Shown here piece after piece: positions 21,612 to 32,875 of a stretch of 64,000 nucleotides of DNA (position 1 is its first letter; the number at the start of each line of letters is the position of its first letter). Source of the stretch: Coleophoma eucalyptorum (taxonomy: Eukaryota > Ascomycota > Leotiomycetes > Helotiales > Dermateaceae). The position numbers and the translations under genes are program-made. Below the pieces are notes generated by a model, which did not search any database, was not told the origin of the DNA, and saw only the letters and a list, made by a program, of their open reading frames with translations. The DNA lies in NCBI GenBank assembly GCA_026120035.1, contig JALRME010000008.1:1321113-1385112 (forward strand), written 5' to 3'.

Positions 21612-23926
21612 ATGGCAGATATGGTCGACATAAACCGGTAATTTTGACAATCGTGCAACGAGCGGTGTGTGCGGATAAGGCCTGACTTGTGACAATATAG
21701 ATCTCTAGCTGCATGTACAAGATGCCGTAGGCTGAAGTGAGTGAGATTTGCCATGATACTAACGTATCCGACTGATCACGCCCAACAGAGTCAAGTGTGC
21801 TGGGCCAGATACTGTTCCTTGTCCACGGTAATATCACCCGCCGTTATCAGTTTGCGTCTGCTGATACCAATGGCCAGCTGCAAGGCCTCTGGGCAGGAGT
21901 GTATCTTTGTAGCACCTCGAGCTATTTCCAGATCCGTGATACCTACACAGCCCGAGCGTAATGAATCCACAGAGCAGTAAATATCCCAGTGTCACTGCAA
22001 AAGAGCATCTAGCTTATACCAATATCTAGGTTAAGCAGAATCGATGCGCTTGAGAAACAAGTAGCAGAATTAACACGACAATCCCAAGATGAGTTCCAAC
22101 GGTTACGGGATGCTATGGAGAATCTCAGTCGGGGATCTTCATTTCAGACTTTGGGTCATATACCAATGACGAACGCAGCTCTTCATTCTCCTGATCGCGC
22201 GACGCCAGGGATTGGACGAAGCATAACTGCTAATATCGCAGGCTCTACTTACAGCTCGGGATCAAGTCCGCGATTTGAAGGAAGCAGCTTGGTTACTAAA
22301 GGCATTCTTTCAGAAAGACAATGCATCGAACTGTTTGAATTGTTAGTGGCTTACCCAGTTGCCCAGTGACCACCACTAACCCCCTTAGTTTTCATCAGAA
22401 TTGCAATGACACCATAGCCTTTTTCGACTCGATCAATGTATCTACCAAGACGATTCTCCAGACACCAATTCTCCTTGCCACAATTTGTACTATCGGTGCT
22501 CGAGCATCCCATTCAAGCTTGTACGAGATATGCAGGAGCGAAGCCGAACTGTTAATCCAGCAGACAATGATAGGTCCCCCACCAGATCTACTCTCACTAC
22601 GTGCTATGATGATTTATGCAACTTGGCATCATGCGAATCGAATTTGGGGTTACACTGTGACATTAGCCTACGAGCTCGGCCTTCATACCGCCGCACTCAG
22701 TTTGAAAAATCCTGCTACAGTGCAAGGTGCAGATACAGTTGAGAAAGCTCGAACTTGGCTGTCGCTCTGCGTAGTTGATCTAATGTAAGTGTACTTATTT
22801 TAGTAGGGTAACAAGCATTAACTCGGTGTAGAAATAACTTGAACGCACCGTTTCTCATCAGCAACATCCAGAAATATACAAAGCTCGGCGGCCCACTCCT
22901 TTCTTCAAAGTACTTTCGAACCGTTGACTACCGCATCACCGCCTACCTGGAGCTCTTCGGCATTGCAGGTGAGTAATAGTCGAGTTAATTTCGAGTTGGA
23001 TATATACTGAAATCAAAACTCAGCTGAGGCAAAGGAGTCTATCTCTAAAGAAATGATGCAAGCCAACCCTCTTACAGACGAAACAATAGAGCTATTCGAC
23101 TCTTTCAATCTGAAAGTTGATTCGTTATTTCACGATGTCTGTAATAGCGTAGATCCACTATATCAGACCTTTTCACGACCGCAGGACAGGAATCGCATGC
23201 TTATTCCTTACTCATTCGTCCGAATGTAAGCCTTCCTATCTGTCTCGTGGACTATTATGCTTATTAACAAAAGGTATATCAATGGAGTTTCTCTCCACGG
23301 TCTTTCGTCCAGTCAACTTCTCGTCGACCAAGCTCATATCCAGTTGGTGCGGACGGCCATCGAAGCTGCAAAGATGATGCTCAGAGCAGCTCTACAGTCT
23401 CACAACTTCCAAAAGTCTCTCCAATATACAATTGTCCGCCATAACTACTCAGTACTTCTAACTACCACTAACAATGCATACAGGACTACTCCGGTGCCAT
23501 CCTCATCCTTGCAACCAATTTCCTCTCCAAAGCCGTTTTCGTCGCCCACCAATACATCGACGTGCCGAGCATTATCGACATGTTCCGCCGCGTAGTCGAT
23601 ATCTTCCGCGAATCCGATGCCCCAGGGCATGTCAGCAACCTCGAGAAGATGATTGTCAGGATCGCGGAAATCACCGGCGGAGGTGGTACGGCACATGTGT
23701 CTCCAGGATGGAGCGTTAGCAACGAGACCCCGAGAGCCGAGGGCGTGCTGTTTGATATTGTGGGCAGCACGGCGGAGTTTGTGAGCAATTCGGTGCGTAT
23801 ATTCCCTCCCTGCCCTCTCTTTTGAACTTTTTATGGGCTAACTTTGCGGGGAAGAATTGGCATCAGCATTTCCCCTTCTTTGATGGGTTTTCATTCGATT
23901 ATGATGCAGAGCACCAGATGGAATAG
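21612..23926 (+). CDS. Zn2Cys6 transcription factor, 11 exons
   Basis: Proposed exons are 21612-21637, 21701-21736, 21789-21827, 21878-21976, 22030-22341, 22389-22784, 22832-22968, 23024-23225, 23274-23433, 23484-23792 and 23855-23926, giving 595 aa. All phases match. Three tiny 5' exons assemble a perfect zinc cluster, ACTRCRRLKVKC, then CPRC and CKASGQEC (cysteines at about 14, 17, 24, 32, 35, 42). A LSRIDALEKQVAEL coiled coil follows. The middle region (LLATICTIGARASHSSLYE, YTVTLAYELGLH) fits the fungal_trans domain. The weakest calls are exon 1 and the donor at 23434 (GTCCGC), chosen because the alternative intron would be only 32 nt. It lies next to the nucleoside genes and is a candidate regulator of them. 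Confidence 0.8.
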
Positions 23927-24500
23927 AGATAAACGAAGGAAAGGATTGCGAATTATATTTGCGAATGGGGTCTTCATCCAAATTGTAGTGTTTAGGGGTT
24001 TGATCAGGAGTTGATGGTATTAATTATTAGGATCTCGCCAGCGGCGTCCATACATGGTCTTAGAGGTGTCTGGGCTGTCATTGCGTTTGATATGGCTTCA
24101 ATAACACCTCCAGATGCGGGTTTAAAGCTAATTGAAGTTGGGTTGACTGTTTAAGAGAGCAAGGCATGACTCTTGATCTACGAGGTTCAAGTATATTGGA
24201 TCAAATGAAACGAAGTTAATGTATAGATTAAGAGAAGACAGAAAGAGAGAACTACATTGTTGATATTTCTTCCATAGCAAACCTCTCAAGAGAATAGTAG
24301 AATCCGGTGAAACTGCGTATTAACGCTCCTCTGCTCCATGTCCTTAGTCTAGTCTTTCTATAACTGAACTTTGAGCGAGACATCTATAGATTGCTGAAGG
24401 ACTGCCCCAAGTTTGCACGTTGTGTTTAGACTCTCAATTGGAATCACTTTAAGTAGAAAGAATACGAAAACTGGGTTGTTAAAGTGGTAGATCTTAACAT
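23927..24500. other. Convergent spacer
   Basis: Spacer between the 3' ends of the regulator and the nucleoside hydrolase. No feature seen. Confidence 0.4.
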
Positions 24501-26015
24501 TTATGCAGACCTGATGATCCTCTCCAATAGAAATTTGCCAAATAATTCCTCTCCGGGCGAGGTGACAATTCTGTGCACCCTATTACCCACGTCATCAGCC
24601 CATTGTGCTATCATGTTGCCCGAGGCCACACTCTCGCTATCAGCAGTACTCCTTCGTACCCTGTTCCTTTGATCTATAACACACGACCCCCTGGTCCACT
24701 CACCCACAGTCTCTATTCTGATATCTTCCAAACCATCCTCGCTCCCCGCCCAACCGGGATCATCTCTTGTAAGAATGTACCACAGACACATTGGATCCGG
24801 CAAATGCAGTCCTATATCTGTCACCACATTACGTGATCTCTGAAGGGCCTTCTCATAGGTCTTAACCATGAATGCAGACATGAACTCTGCCAATGGGCTA
24901 CCAGCTTTGACCTGCGGTGGCACGATGGCCTCAAAAACAGACCTCGGTAATAAATGTCGAGTTGTGATATCTAGCGGAAACAAGGTGAGATTCAATCGCC
25001 TCTCCAGATTTTCTGGATATGGCTCAAGCTGCATCCTTGCACTATTACTCTCATCTCCATTCTTCATCGATTTGGGCATCATGGTTGCTGGTCTGGTACT
25101 CGTCAACGCGAAAACCCTCGCTGCGGCTTCCGGGTCAGCGAAGGTATTGAACTCTGCAACCGGGGTAATGTTTCCAGGTTGGATAACTGCACCACCCATC
25201 ACGACGATTTCTTTTGCTCGGAGGAAAGTCTTTGTGTCAGCGGCAGCAGCGAGAGCGAGGTTGGTTAGTGGACCGATAGCGATGATGGAGATGGTGTCAG
25301 GTGGGTTGGAGGCTAGAAGTCGGAGGATCTCCAGGTGTGCGGGTAAGCGAGAAGGGGTGAAAGATGTGGGGATTTGTGGTGGAGCAGCGGAAGATGCGGG
25401 TGAAGAGGAGAGGAAAAGGTCTTCCCATGCTTCCGGTGGTGAAATATGGGGATGCTGTTATAATCAGAGGGGTGGAAAACACTGGGGTAAGGGTTGACGA
25501 ACGCTGGTATGCGCGCCTTGAAGACCGTCGGCTCCATCTACAGATGATATACCATTAGGCACAGGAGATTCGATGGTCACGAGAACAAATGCCCAACTTA
25601 CGGAAGTGGTCAGCCATAAGTTCATCGGTTTCTAAAGAATGCTCAGCACCAACGGCAACTATTGGTTTGAATGCTTTCAAAGCTCCGAAGCCTTCAGGTT
25701 GCCCCTGAGAGCGTCGCCATTCTAGCTCTTTCTCGATGATATGGAACAGAGTCACAGTGTTCTTTAGGCATCTTTATGTATCTCAGCGGAGTTCCTCTAA
25801 TATATGGAGGGCACAGACGTCTGTAGGGGAACATTTCCATAGGTTACAGAGAGTAGCAAGACCTCCAGTTCTGAAGCTGCAGCAGACAGCGCCAGAAGCA
25901 GACAGACCATATCATCGACGCCTGTGGAGTGTGTCAACTGAATGAGGCATCAAATTAACATCCTGACTAACTTACCAGGGTCAGTATCAATAATGACTCG
26001 TTGGAGAGGAGCCAT
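24501..26015 (-). CDS. Inosine-uridine-type nucleoside hydrolase
   Basis: Five exons, complement of 25976-26015, 25819-25921, 25602-25771, 25503-25537 and 24501-25454, give 433 aa. Introns are 54, 47, 64 and 48 nt and all phases agree. The protein opens with VIIDTDPGVDDMV; this DTDPGxDD motif binds the catalytic calcium. GNVPLQTCLKNT, IVAVGAE, DGLQGAHTSHPH, IAIGPLTNLALAA and MGGAVIQPGN-TPVAEFNTFADP follow, all in the family order. The enzyme should hydrolyse the N-glycosidic bond of ribonucleosides to base and ribose; the preferred base cannot be read from sequence. No signal peptide, so cytosolic. The promoter carries the GC motif at 26261. The neighbouring deaminase and permease suggest a shared pathway. 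Confidence 0.9.
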
Positions 26016-26672
26016 TGTGGTGATAAAATGATTGAAAAATTTTTATTTTTGTAATGTTTTCAAAGTAAACTGTGGCTGCAACCACGATTACACCCAAGGA
26101 AAATACTTGACAATACAGATGATATTCACCCTGCGAAGACACGATGTTCTGCTACAGTGGCTGAATTTGCATACGTCGGTGTAGGATAATTGTTTTCATG
26201 CCAAGGTCGGGCTCTTAAGTACGTGCACTCTTTATTCGGTATTTGGCCGTCTATTGTTATCGGCCGGCCCGGCCGTCGTGAAAAATCAACTTGGTTAATT
26301 ACCGGAGCCAAGAGTGGAGAAGCACTGACCACAAGCCTCTACCATGTATCATATATCTCCTCTGTTGTGTCTAGAAATACGAAATGGTTGTATAGATGCG
26401 TGGCAGTAAGAAGATATGGGCTGGGCCAAGCTTTTTCATTCTCACCTCATACCGAGGTCCTTGTTTGTGGCGTCTCAAGTCTATAAATAAATAAAAAAAT
26501 CCTTTAGACATTTTTAATTTAAGGTGCTCTAGCTAAGAGAAAAAACTGTTTCTTTTCGAGAACCATGAGCAGTAGAACTAATCAAATATCGCAGTTGTGA
26601 AAGATTTATGAAATTCGGCGAATTCAGAATTTCTGCTCGACTTAACTTTTATATATATTAGATTTTAGAAGG
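26016..26672. other. Nucleoside hydrolase promoter and spacer
   Basis: Separates the nucleoside hydrolase start from the 3' end of the deaminase gene. Contains the 15-bp GC-only motif at 26261-26275; otherwise AT-rich. Confidence 0.6.
26261..26275. promoter_or_regulatory. GC-only near-palindrome, candidate Zn2Cys6 operator (site A)
   Basis: CGGCCGGCCCGGCCG, 246 bp upstream of the nucleoside hydrolase start. Its exact reverse complement occurs at 28248-28262, and the 9-bp core GGCCCGGCC also occurs at 28199-28207. CGG triplets in inverted arrangement are typical Zn2Cys6 half-sites; that role is inferred. Confidence 0.6.
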
Positions 26673-27839
26673 CTACAGATTCTCAGAAAGCAGCTCTAGC
26701 TCCTTCAAGATTCTGTCTTTGACTTCCTGTTTTGCCCACGAAATATTCACAGCGTTCCTCTCCAGTTGCACCATTTCCTTCTTCTCAAAGGGGCACATGC
26801 GCTCTGCCAACGCCAGGTTCTCCTCTACCCAATTCATATGCATATATGTTGGATCGTCCGAGTTAATTGTAACTGGAATGCCCACATCATATAATCTCCT
26901 AATCAAAGGAAACACCATATCTGCAGGCTCGTGTCTCTGGTACGCATGCGGACAAAGTGTCATCCCAATTCCTCGCTCTTTGATCAGTGCCATCAGTTCT
27001 GGCTTATCAGCGGCATTCAACCCGTGATCGATGCGATCTGCTCCATATCCACCCATTGTGCTCACCACTTGGCGAATATGCTCGTGAGTATCTTTCTGGT
27101 AGACATCACAATGCGCTGTAATTTTAAAGCCATCCTTTCGTGCCCGCAAAAAGACATCTTCAAACAGACTTGGCGGCCGGTCAAACTCGTCGCTGTCCAA
27201 CCCAATGGCAGTAAATACCTCCCGATACGGTAGTGCATCTTCATAATGCGACATAGCTGACTCAGGTGACATATCACGGAGAAAGCACATGGTCCAGTTG
27301 GAATACACCCCTAAGGTAGCTTCGGCGGAAACTTTTGCACGCTGTAAACCATTCATAACGGCGCTCATGGGCACACCTCGTCGAGTGTGCGCTTGCGGAT
27401 CAAAGAAGGGCTCTGCGTACCGGACGTTCATCTCGGCGGCTTTGGTGAAGTAGGCCATGCCGAGCTCAAAGAAGTCGTCTTCTGTCAGGAGAACTTCCAT
27501 TCCCCCATAGTACGCTTCTAAGAAGGTAGGGTTCCCATTGTCACCTCGAGCCTTCTTGCGGTGATTGTACCTATTATACTGGGTAAGCAATGGAAACGGC
27601 CAAAGACCACTTATAATTAATAGGAAATTTGATTGGGCTTACATTACTTTATATGAATCCTCAAGTTCTTTCTCGGTAGCATATTTGAGAGGTACGTGAT
27701 TTCGCTGCGCAAGCTTCCATCGTAGCGATGGGGAGAGAGTTCCTTCAATATGCACGTGAAGCTCAAGTTTGGGGAGTTTGTGCACGAATTCTGCATCTGT
27801 GAGACTTGAAGAAGTGGGTGGGATAGTTGAGGTAGTCAT
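26673..27839 (-). CDS. Adenosine/adenine deaminase family protein with altered HAGE motif
   Basis: Two exons, complement of 27648-27839 and 26673-27578, give 365 aa; the 69-nt intron runs GTAATG...CCAG. The amidohydrolase landmarks are present: LPKLELHVHIEGTL with zinc ligands H28 and H30, ITAHCDV with H220 as third ligand, DRIDHG with H249, and TINSDDP with the last Asp ligand. The canonical HAGE, whose Glu is the catalytic acid in adenosine deaminase, reads HCDV here, and the CPTSN-type motif reads CPHAYQ. The fold and metal site should be kept, but the substrate may not be plain adenosine. It is divergently arranged with the permease gene and shares promoter motifs with the nucleoside hydrolase. 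No targeting signal seen. Confidence 0.87.
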
Positions 27840-28197
27840 GATAACGAATGAGGAAGCCAGGAGGCCGCAGTTTGAGTTGACAGACGATGAAGAAGATACG
27901 GGACAAAGGACTCACTCTAAATCAATCGGCAGCGGCAGAGAGTTATATGCACATGTGATACCTACATATCCTATTAGTTGTTACGATTAAGCGGTAATAT
28001 GAAATTCAGTTTGGTGGGAGTTGACCACATTTCGATACGTGACGGCAAAAAGGCGATCCAACAACCTGTGGTATTATTGAAGTTTGGGATAATATTGGTT
28101 TTCTGATTCTTTTACCAACCAATCATAACCAGCCATATAGAGGTGAGGAAGGTAAATCGAGGGAGGAACTGCAGATTTCCGTCGGGAATCCCAACAA

Positions 28198-28210
28198 CGG
28201 CCCGGCCGGG
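28198..28210. promoter_or_regulatory. GC-only motif, candidate operator (site B)
   Basis: CGGCCCGGCCGGG, containing the core GGCCCGGCC shared with site A. It lies 359 bp upstream of the deaminase start. Confidence 0.5.
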
Positions 28211-28247
28211 ATGCCGATTCGCTACACAATTAATTGATAACGGACAT

Positions 28248-28262
28248 CGGCCGGGCCGGCCG
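28248..28262. promoter_or_regulatory. GC-only near-palindrome, candidate operator (site C)
   Basis: CGGCCGGGCCGGCCG, the exact reverse complement of site A, flanked by CAT and ATG. It lies 283 bp upstream of the permease start and 409 bp upstream of the deaminase start. Confidence 0.6.
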
Positions 28263-28544
28263 ATGAGTCCCCCGGCAGGCAGATTATAACAACAGCAAAT
28301 AATAATGATAATCTCGATCGACCTAGTAAAATCAGAATCTGTCGATGGCGATAAGAGTTTATGAACATGCCATGCATGGCCGGGGCCTCACCAGCTTCTA
28401 TGGAGGGTATATAGGTTACCGATGTTCTTGCGTGCCTTTTCTTCTATGACTTCAATTTTCTAGAGGGAGATCCAAACTTGCGAACTCTGCCAAACTCGTC
28501 TCCAGTACTCAGACCCCCACTTCTCGTGCGGAACATCGAACGTG

Positions 28545-30261
28545 ATGGACTCTGATCTGAAGACTCTCCCAACGGAGAGCAATGTGGAGCCTGTGGTCGA
28601 AGTCAGCAGCGAGAGCAACTCAGCTCTGGCTAAGAGAGTACTCCGCAAGATCGACAGCCGCATCTTGCTCATGATGTTCGTGACCTACAACCTGAACTTC
28701 ATCGACAAGACGATTCTATCTTCTGCGTCTGTCTTCGGTCTGAGGACGGATAACCACCTTGTGGGCACCCAGTATTCCTGGGTATCTTCAATATTCTACT
28801 TTGGGTACGTATCGGCCTGAGTTACGAGCAGGAAATAAAAAAGCTAATTATTTGTAGTTATTTGGTCTTTGAGTACCCCACGACTTACCTGATCCAGAAA
28901 TTGCCCGTTGGCAAGTATCTCTCTGTTGTTACCATTCTATGGGGCATTTTTGTCGCCGTTACGGCTGCGTGCTCCTCATTTGGATCATTGGCCACAGTCA
29001 GATTTCTGCTTGGAATGGCTGTAAGATTGCTTCCCTCACAACATGTAATCAATTCTGACAAATTCGTAGGAAGCTACTGTATCTCCCGCACATGTGTTTA
29101 TCACAGCAATGTGGTGTAAGTTTTCTCAGACCTTTATCCATGGGACACATCTATGGATGCAATCAAGATAAGAGGACTAACGACTTATTCTAGACACCCG
29201 TGAGGAAATCCCCAGTCGAACAAGCATATGGTTTGCTGGAAACAGTGTTGGAGGTTTCATTGCCTCCCTCGCAGCCTATGGTCTCGGGCAAATCACCCAT
29301 CCTCTTAGTGCGTGGCAATGGATGTTTATTGTAGGCGACCATCATTCACTCCTTGCTTATTTACCCAAACTGACTATTCCAGACCTTTGGCCTTGCTACC
29401 TTTCTCTGGGGTTTTGTTCTTCTGGTCTTCATGCCTGACACCATCAGCGGTGCTGGCTTCCTCACTGAGGAGGAGAAGAAATTTGCCGAAGACCGTGTCG
29501 TTGCCGCGGGTCTTGGCCGATTTGATCGCGTTAACTCGCAATGGAAGCCTGCTCAAGTGCTTGAGTGCTTCCTTGATCCCAAAACTTACTTCATGATAGC
29601 CATCTCCATCTGCACGCAAATCCCCAACGGTGGCACTGGATCCTTCGGTAACCTCGCCCTTAAATCCTTTGGATTTACTTCCCTGCAATCAACCCTCATT
29701 TCACTCCCTTCATCCGTGATCGCTATGTCCGTTATCATGATCTCTGGCTGGCTCGCCGGTCGCTACTCAAACATCTCCAGCTACCTTCTAATCGGAATTG
29801 TGATCCCACCTGTCGTCGGTTCCGCGATCATTTACTCTTTGACCAACAAGGGGGTGCGCCTCTTCGCGTACTACCTCCTCTCCTTTGGTCCTGCTGCCAT
29901 CCCCCTCGCACTGGGCCTCCTGTCAGCAAACACCAAGGGTGTCACTAAGAAGATGACCATCACGGCTATCCTCTTCATCACATACTGCGCTGGTAATATT
30001 GCAGGCCCCCAGCTTTTCTTGACCAGCGAGGCCGCGCAGGGATATCCTACGGCTTTCAAAACTATCATGATCTGTTATGGCCTGGTTATGGTTATTGCGA
30101 TTTTGATGAGATTTTATCTTAGCTGGGAGAATAAGAGGAGGGATCTTAGAGAAGGTGTGGCAGCTGCGATGCCTGTGGATGGGAGCAAGAAAGAGTTGAC
30201 GGCTGAGGATTATGAGGATATTACTGATATGAAGACGGTTGGGTTTAGATATCGAATGTAA
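28545..30261 (+). CDS. MFS permease, allantoate/Dal5-type anion:cation symporter family
   Basis: Five exons, 28545-28804, 28858-29020, 29070-29115, 29194-29330 and 29383-30261, give 494 aa. Introns are 53, 49, 78 and 52 nt with matching phases. The protein has the Dal5/ACS architecture: a long cytosolic N-terminus, RKIDSRILLMMFVTYNLNFIDK before TM1, FEYPTTYLIQKLPVGKYLS, RFLLGMAEATVSPAHVFI, YTREEIPSRTSIWFAGN and a large central loop. Twelve TM segments are expected. Characterised relatives carry allantoate, nicotinate, vitamins or small organic anions; the cluster context suggests a purine- or nucleoside-derived compound, but this is inference. The start at 28545 follows an in-frame GTG and is the first ATG. 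Confidence 0.9.
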
Positions 30262-30850
30262 TTGCAGGGTTTAAAGCCTTTTAATAGCGGATGGAGACTA
30301 GTTCAGAAAACACATTGTTTCTATATCATATATTAATGATTATAAAGGTCGTAGTTGTGTTCCAATTAATTAGCTTGGTGCTGTGAGAAACCGCCAATGT
30401 AGCCATTATTTAACAAGATGCTTTAACAACATGTTTTGACTTGACCTTCTAAATCTTCCTAGTTTTTCTCTCCTCCTGCAACTTCCAGCCGTGATATTGT
30501 TGGCTAAGATTGCCAACCTGGATAAATTTGAATCGCTTGTCGCTAATTCAATGTGTTACAAAACCCAGAGTAATGTGTTTATTTCAACATTTAGGAATGA
30601 AATAGACCTTGTACTTACTTTCGAGTGATATAAGTACTTTTTATCTCTATTTCCTGGACGGAGCAGTTTCTTGATAATACGACTTTCTTGGTCTTCTGTC
30701 ACATATAGCTGGAGGCTGAAGAGAATTATTATCCCGTTCACTCTGTCACACACAAGCTTCTTGGTTCCTTGGATGAATTTTCTCATCCTCTCTATTAACC
30801 GAACAAAGATCACCACCTAGATAGTAAGCTGTGGTGAGCCGTGGTGAGGC
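30262..30850. other. Convergent spacer
   Basis: AT-rich spacer between the permease and the minus-strand HET gene. Nothing recognised. Confidence 0.4.
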
Positions 30851-32875
30851 TTAAAAGAGCGTAAATGAATGCAATGTTAGTGTTCCATTCCTGAACCTCT
30901 TTTTGGCATTGGCCCATATCAACCCATCAAACACAAACCCACCAAAACTCGCCGGTCCAACCAACACAAATTTTCCACGCTCTTTTCTCGTAAGAAATGG
31001 AACATTAGCTCCCAGGAACATGCAAATCATGTCTCCTTCTTTCGCTTTTGCATAAGTATTGCAGGTCTGCTTGTGTGTAGATGCCACCGACTGCGTTGGT
31101 ACCACAGTAAAGGTACTAGAAACGGCCTCTTCCCGTCCAGTAAAACTCATATATGTTTTCCACGCAGGGAGCGTTTGGGGAAACGAAATTTCAAAGCTGT
31201 TTGATAGCGAAGGTCGGATATCGGCAAGCATTTCAAAGAAAAACCCGAGTCCAATTGGGTCCCAACGAGCAACAGACCGTAACAGCATTCCAACACCAGG
31301 AATCCTCAAGAGCAGGAAAATTAAATCCCAAATCCAGCTGCTAATGGACATTAAATAATTGAATATACGTTTCAGAGATTGATAATCTATTGTATCGTCT
31401 TGAGGGTTGTTGAGCAACGACTTTTCCAAATGTCCAAGTGTCCCGACGATAAGACCTTGGACAGTTATCGTGGAAAGGTCGTCGGAGAAAACTGCTATGG
31501 GGCTCTGCTGGAGTTTTATACAAGATAATGAGAAAGGTTCTCTCCATTGAGCCATCCCACTTGCTGACCGCATCATCGTCACAGTCCAATCTGGAGCCCA
31601 AGAGGGAAGACTGGTGATTTTCCCCGTTCCAAGGCAAGAACGGAGTACGTCCAGTCTTCCAGTACTTAGAATCAAGTACCGGGATACCTCTGCATATATC
31701 TGCTGTACTGGCTTCCCATAGTCTGGCTCCAATCTCGAAATATCTGGCCTGGCTATGCGATTCTCGTTTGACAGCCCTAATAGTCCGTATACTTTATCTC
31801 GTGGATCCGTCGCTTCCATATAAGAAAAAGAATTGATCAGATACAATAGGTCTCTATGCAATTGCGCATATTTGCCTAGGGTGTCATGGATAAGGCCCAG
31901 ATCTATGATTCCATTCAGAAAATTGAAGTTTTGAAAAGCGCTCTCCAGGTACAGACTATTTTCCGAAGCTGCATTAATAACGCGCTTGATTTGGCCACAT
32001 GCATTTCTCAAAGAAACCCAAGGAATTGTACGTGTGCCACAAGTGACAATAGCCGATTGAGAAGCAGCAATCTCCTGGATGATCCATGTACGACGGAACC
32101 ATGGTCGACCGAAGAGATCCCTCAATGCCATGACTATTTCTTGATCAGGCTCGTGGTGTCTGCGTTCACTGACAACTATTTCCCTCCATTTCGTTACCAA
32201 TGCCCAGAAAAATACGATCATCATAAATATCATATAGATATTCAAAATAAGTTTTAGAGGCCAAATAAAGGCGCGATCAAAAAAGACAATAAAACCGATG
32301 ATGTAGCATGCAGATAAGTACTTCCGAATCATAAAGCTGAGCGCTTTGATCAGCTGTCGAACAACACGAGTTGTGTTTTTAAACCGCAAGTTCCATTTTT
32401 CTGTGGGTGTCGCTGGAGTCTCTGCAATCCAGAGGTTGCTCAGACTTTGTAGGTGATCTAAGGCGAGACCACTATTAGGACTTGCTTCACCGAGCCAAAC
32501 AACAACCACCTTTGCTGTTTGATAAACCTCCAGTATACGCCAGACTTCTTGGTTTCGCTCCTCGATATTATTCTGATTTATACACACTGCGTCGATCCAA
32601 AGAATGCGGGCCTCACTCGAGCGGCGAAGTGAGAACAGCGCTGAATGCAGATTTGTCCCAACAGGGAACGGTTTTGCATTAATCGTGATAGTCTGCTGAT
32701 TCACTACATTTCCCCATGTGTATGACAGTGCTTCATAGGGGTGTCCGTTCTGGAGACTTGTATGAAAAATCTCACACTCAATACCTGTGGTCTGGTCTTC
32801 GGCTGGTAAGATGCGGAGCAGCCGAATCTCGTCTACCTGACGATTGAGTGGTGAGTATTCAAAAGTACCTGCCAT
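30851..32875 (-). CDS. HET-domain protein with an internal membrane hairpin
   Basis: A single exon of 674 aa. HET landmarks are YEALSYTWGN (about 47-56), ILWIDAVCINQNNIEERNQE (91-110), VVVVWLGEA and, after a gap, RPWFRRTWIIQEIAAS (257-271) and DPRDKVYGLLGL. Between WLGEA and RPWFRR lie two strongly hydrophobic stretches, about residues 186-200 and 207-227, ending in a basic KWREIVVSERRHH. They could form a hairpin placing the protein on a membrane; most HET proteins are soluble. A second hydrophobic patch (WDLIFLLLRIPGVGMLL) occurs in the C-terminal half. It should act in non-self recognition like other HET proteins. Confidence 0.88.
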   Translation of the reverse strand: MAGTFEYSPLNRQVDEIRLLRILPAEDQTTGIECEIFHTSLQNGHPYEALSYTWGNVVNQQTITINAKPFPVGTNLHSALFSLRRSSEARILWIDAVCINQNNIEERNQEVWRILEVYQTAKVVVVWLGEASPNSGLALDHLQSLSNLWIAETPATPTEKWNLRFKNTTRVVRQLIKALSFMIRKYLSACYIIGFIVFFDRAFIWPLKLILNIYMIFMMIVFFWALVTKWREIVVSERRHHEPDQEIVMALRDLFGRPWFRRTWIIQEIAASQSAIVTCGTRTIPWVSLRNACGQIKRVINAASENSLYLESAFQNFNFLNGIIDLGLIHDTLGKYAQLHRDLLYLINSFSYMEATDPRDKVYGLLGLSNENRIARPDISRLEPDYGKPVQQIYAEVSRYLILSTGRLDVLRSCLGTGKITSLPSWAPDWTVTMMRSASGMAQWREPFSLSCIKLQQSPIAVFSDDLSTITVQGLIVGTLGHLEKSLLNNPQDDTIDYQSLKRIFNYLMSISSWIWDLIFLLLRIPGVGMLLRSVARWDPIGLGFFFEMLADIRPSLSNSFEISFPQTLPAWKTYMSFTGREEAVSSTFTVVPTQSVASTHKQTCNTYAKAKEGDMICMFLGANVPFLTRKERGKFVLVGPASFGGFVFDGLIWANAKKRFRNGTLTLHSFTLF

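Larger units (their letters stand above)
27840..28544. other. Divergent promoter of deaminase and permease genes
   Basis: A 705-bp region between two divergent starts, carrying motif sites B and C about 40 bp apart and a GC island around them in otherwise AT-rich DNA. Confidence 0.6.

Noticed and set aside
23452..23483. 32-nt intron in the 21.6-kb regulator
   Set aside because: Too short for a fungal intron; a 50-nt intron from 23434 with the same acceptor keeps the frame.
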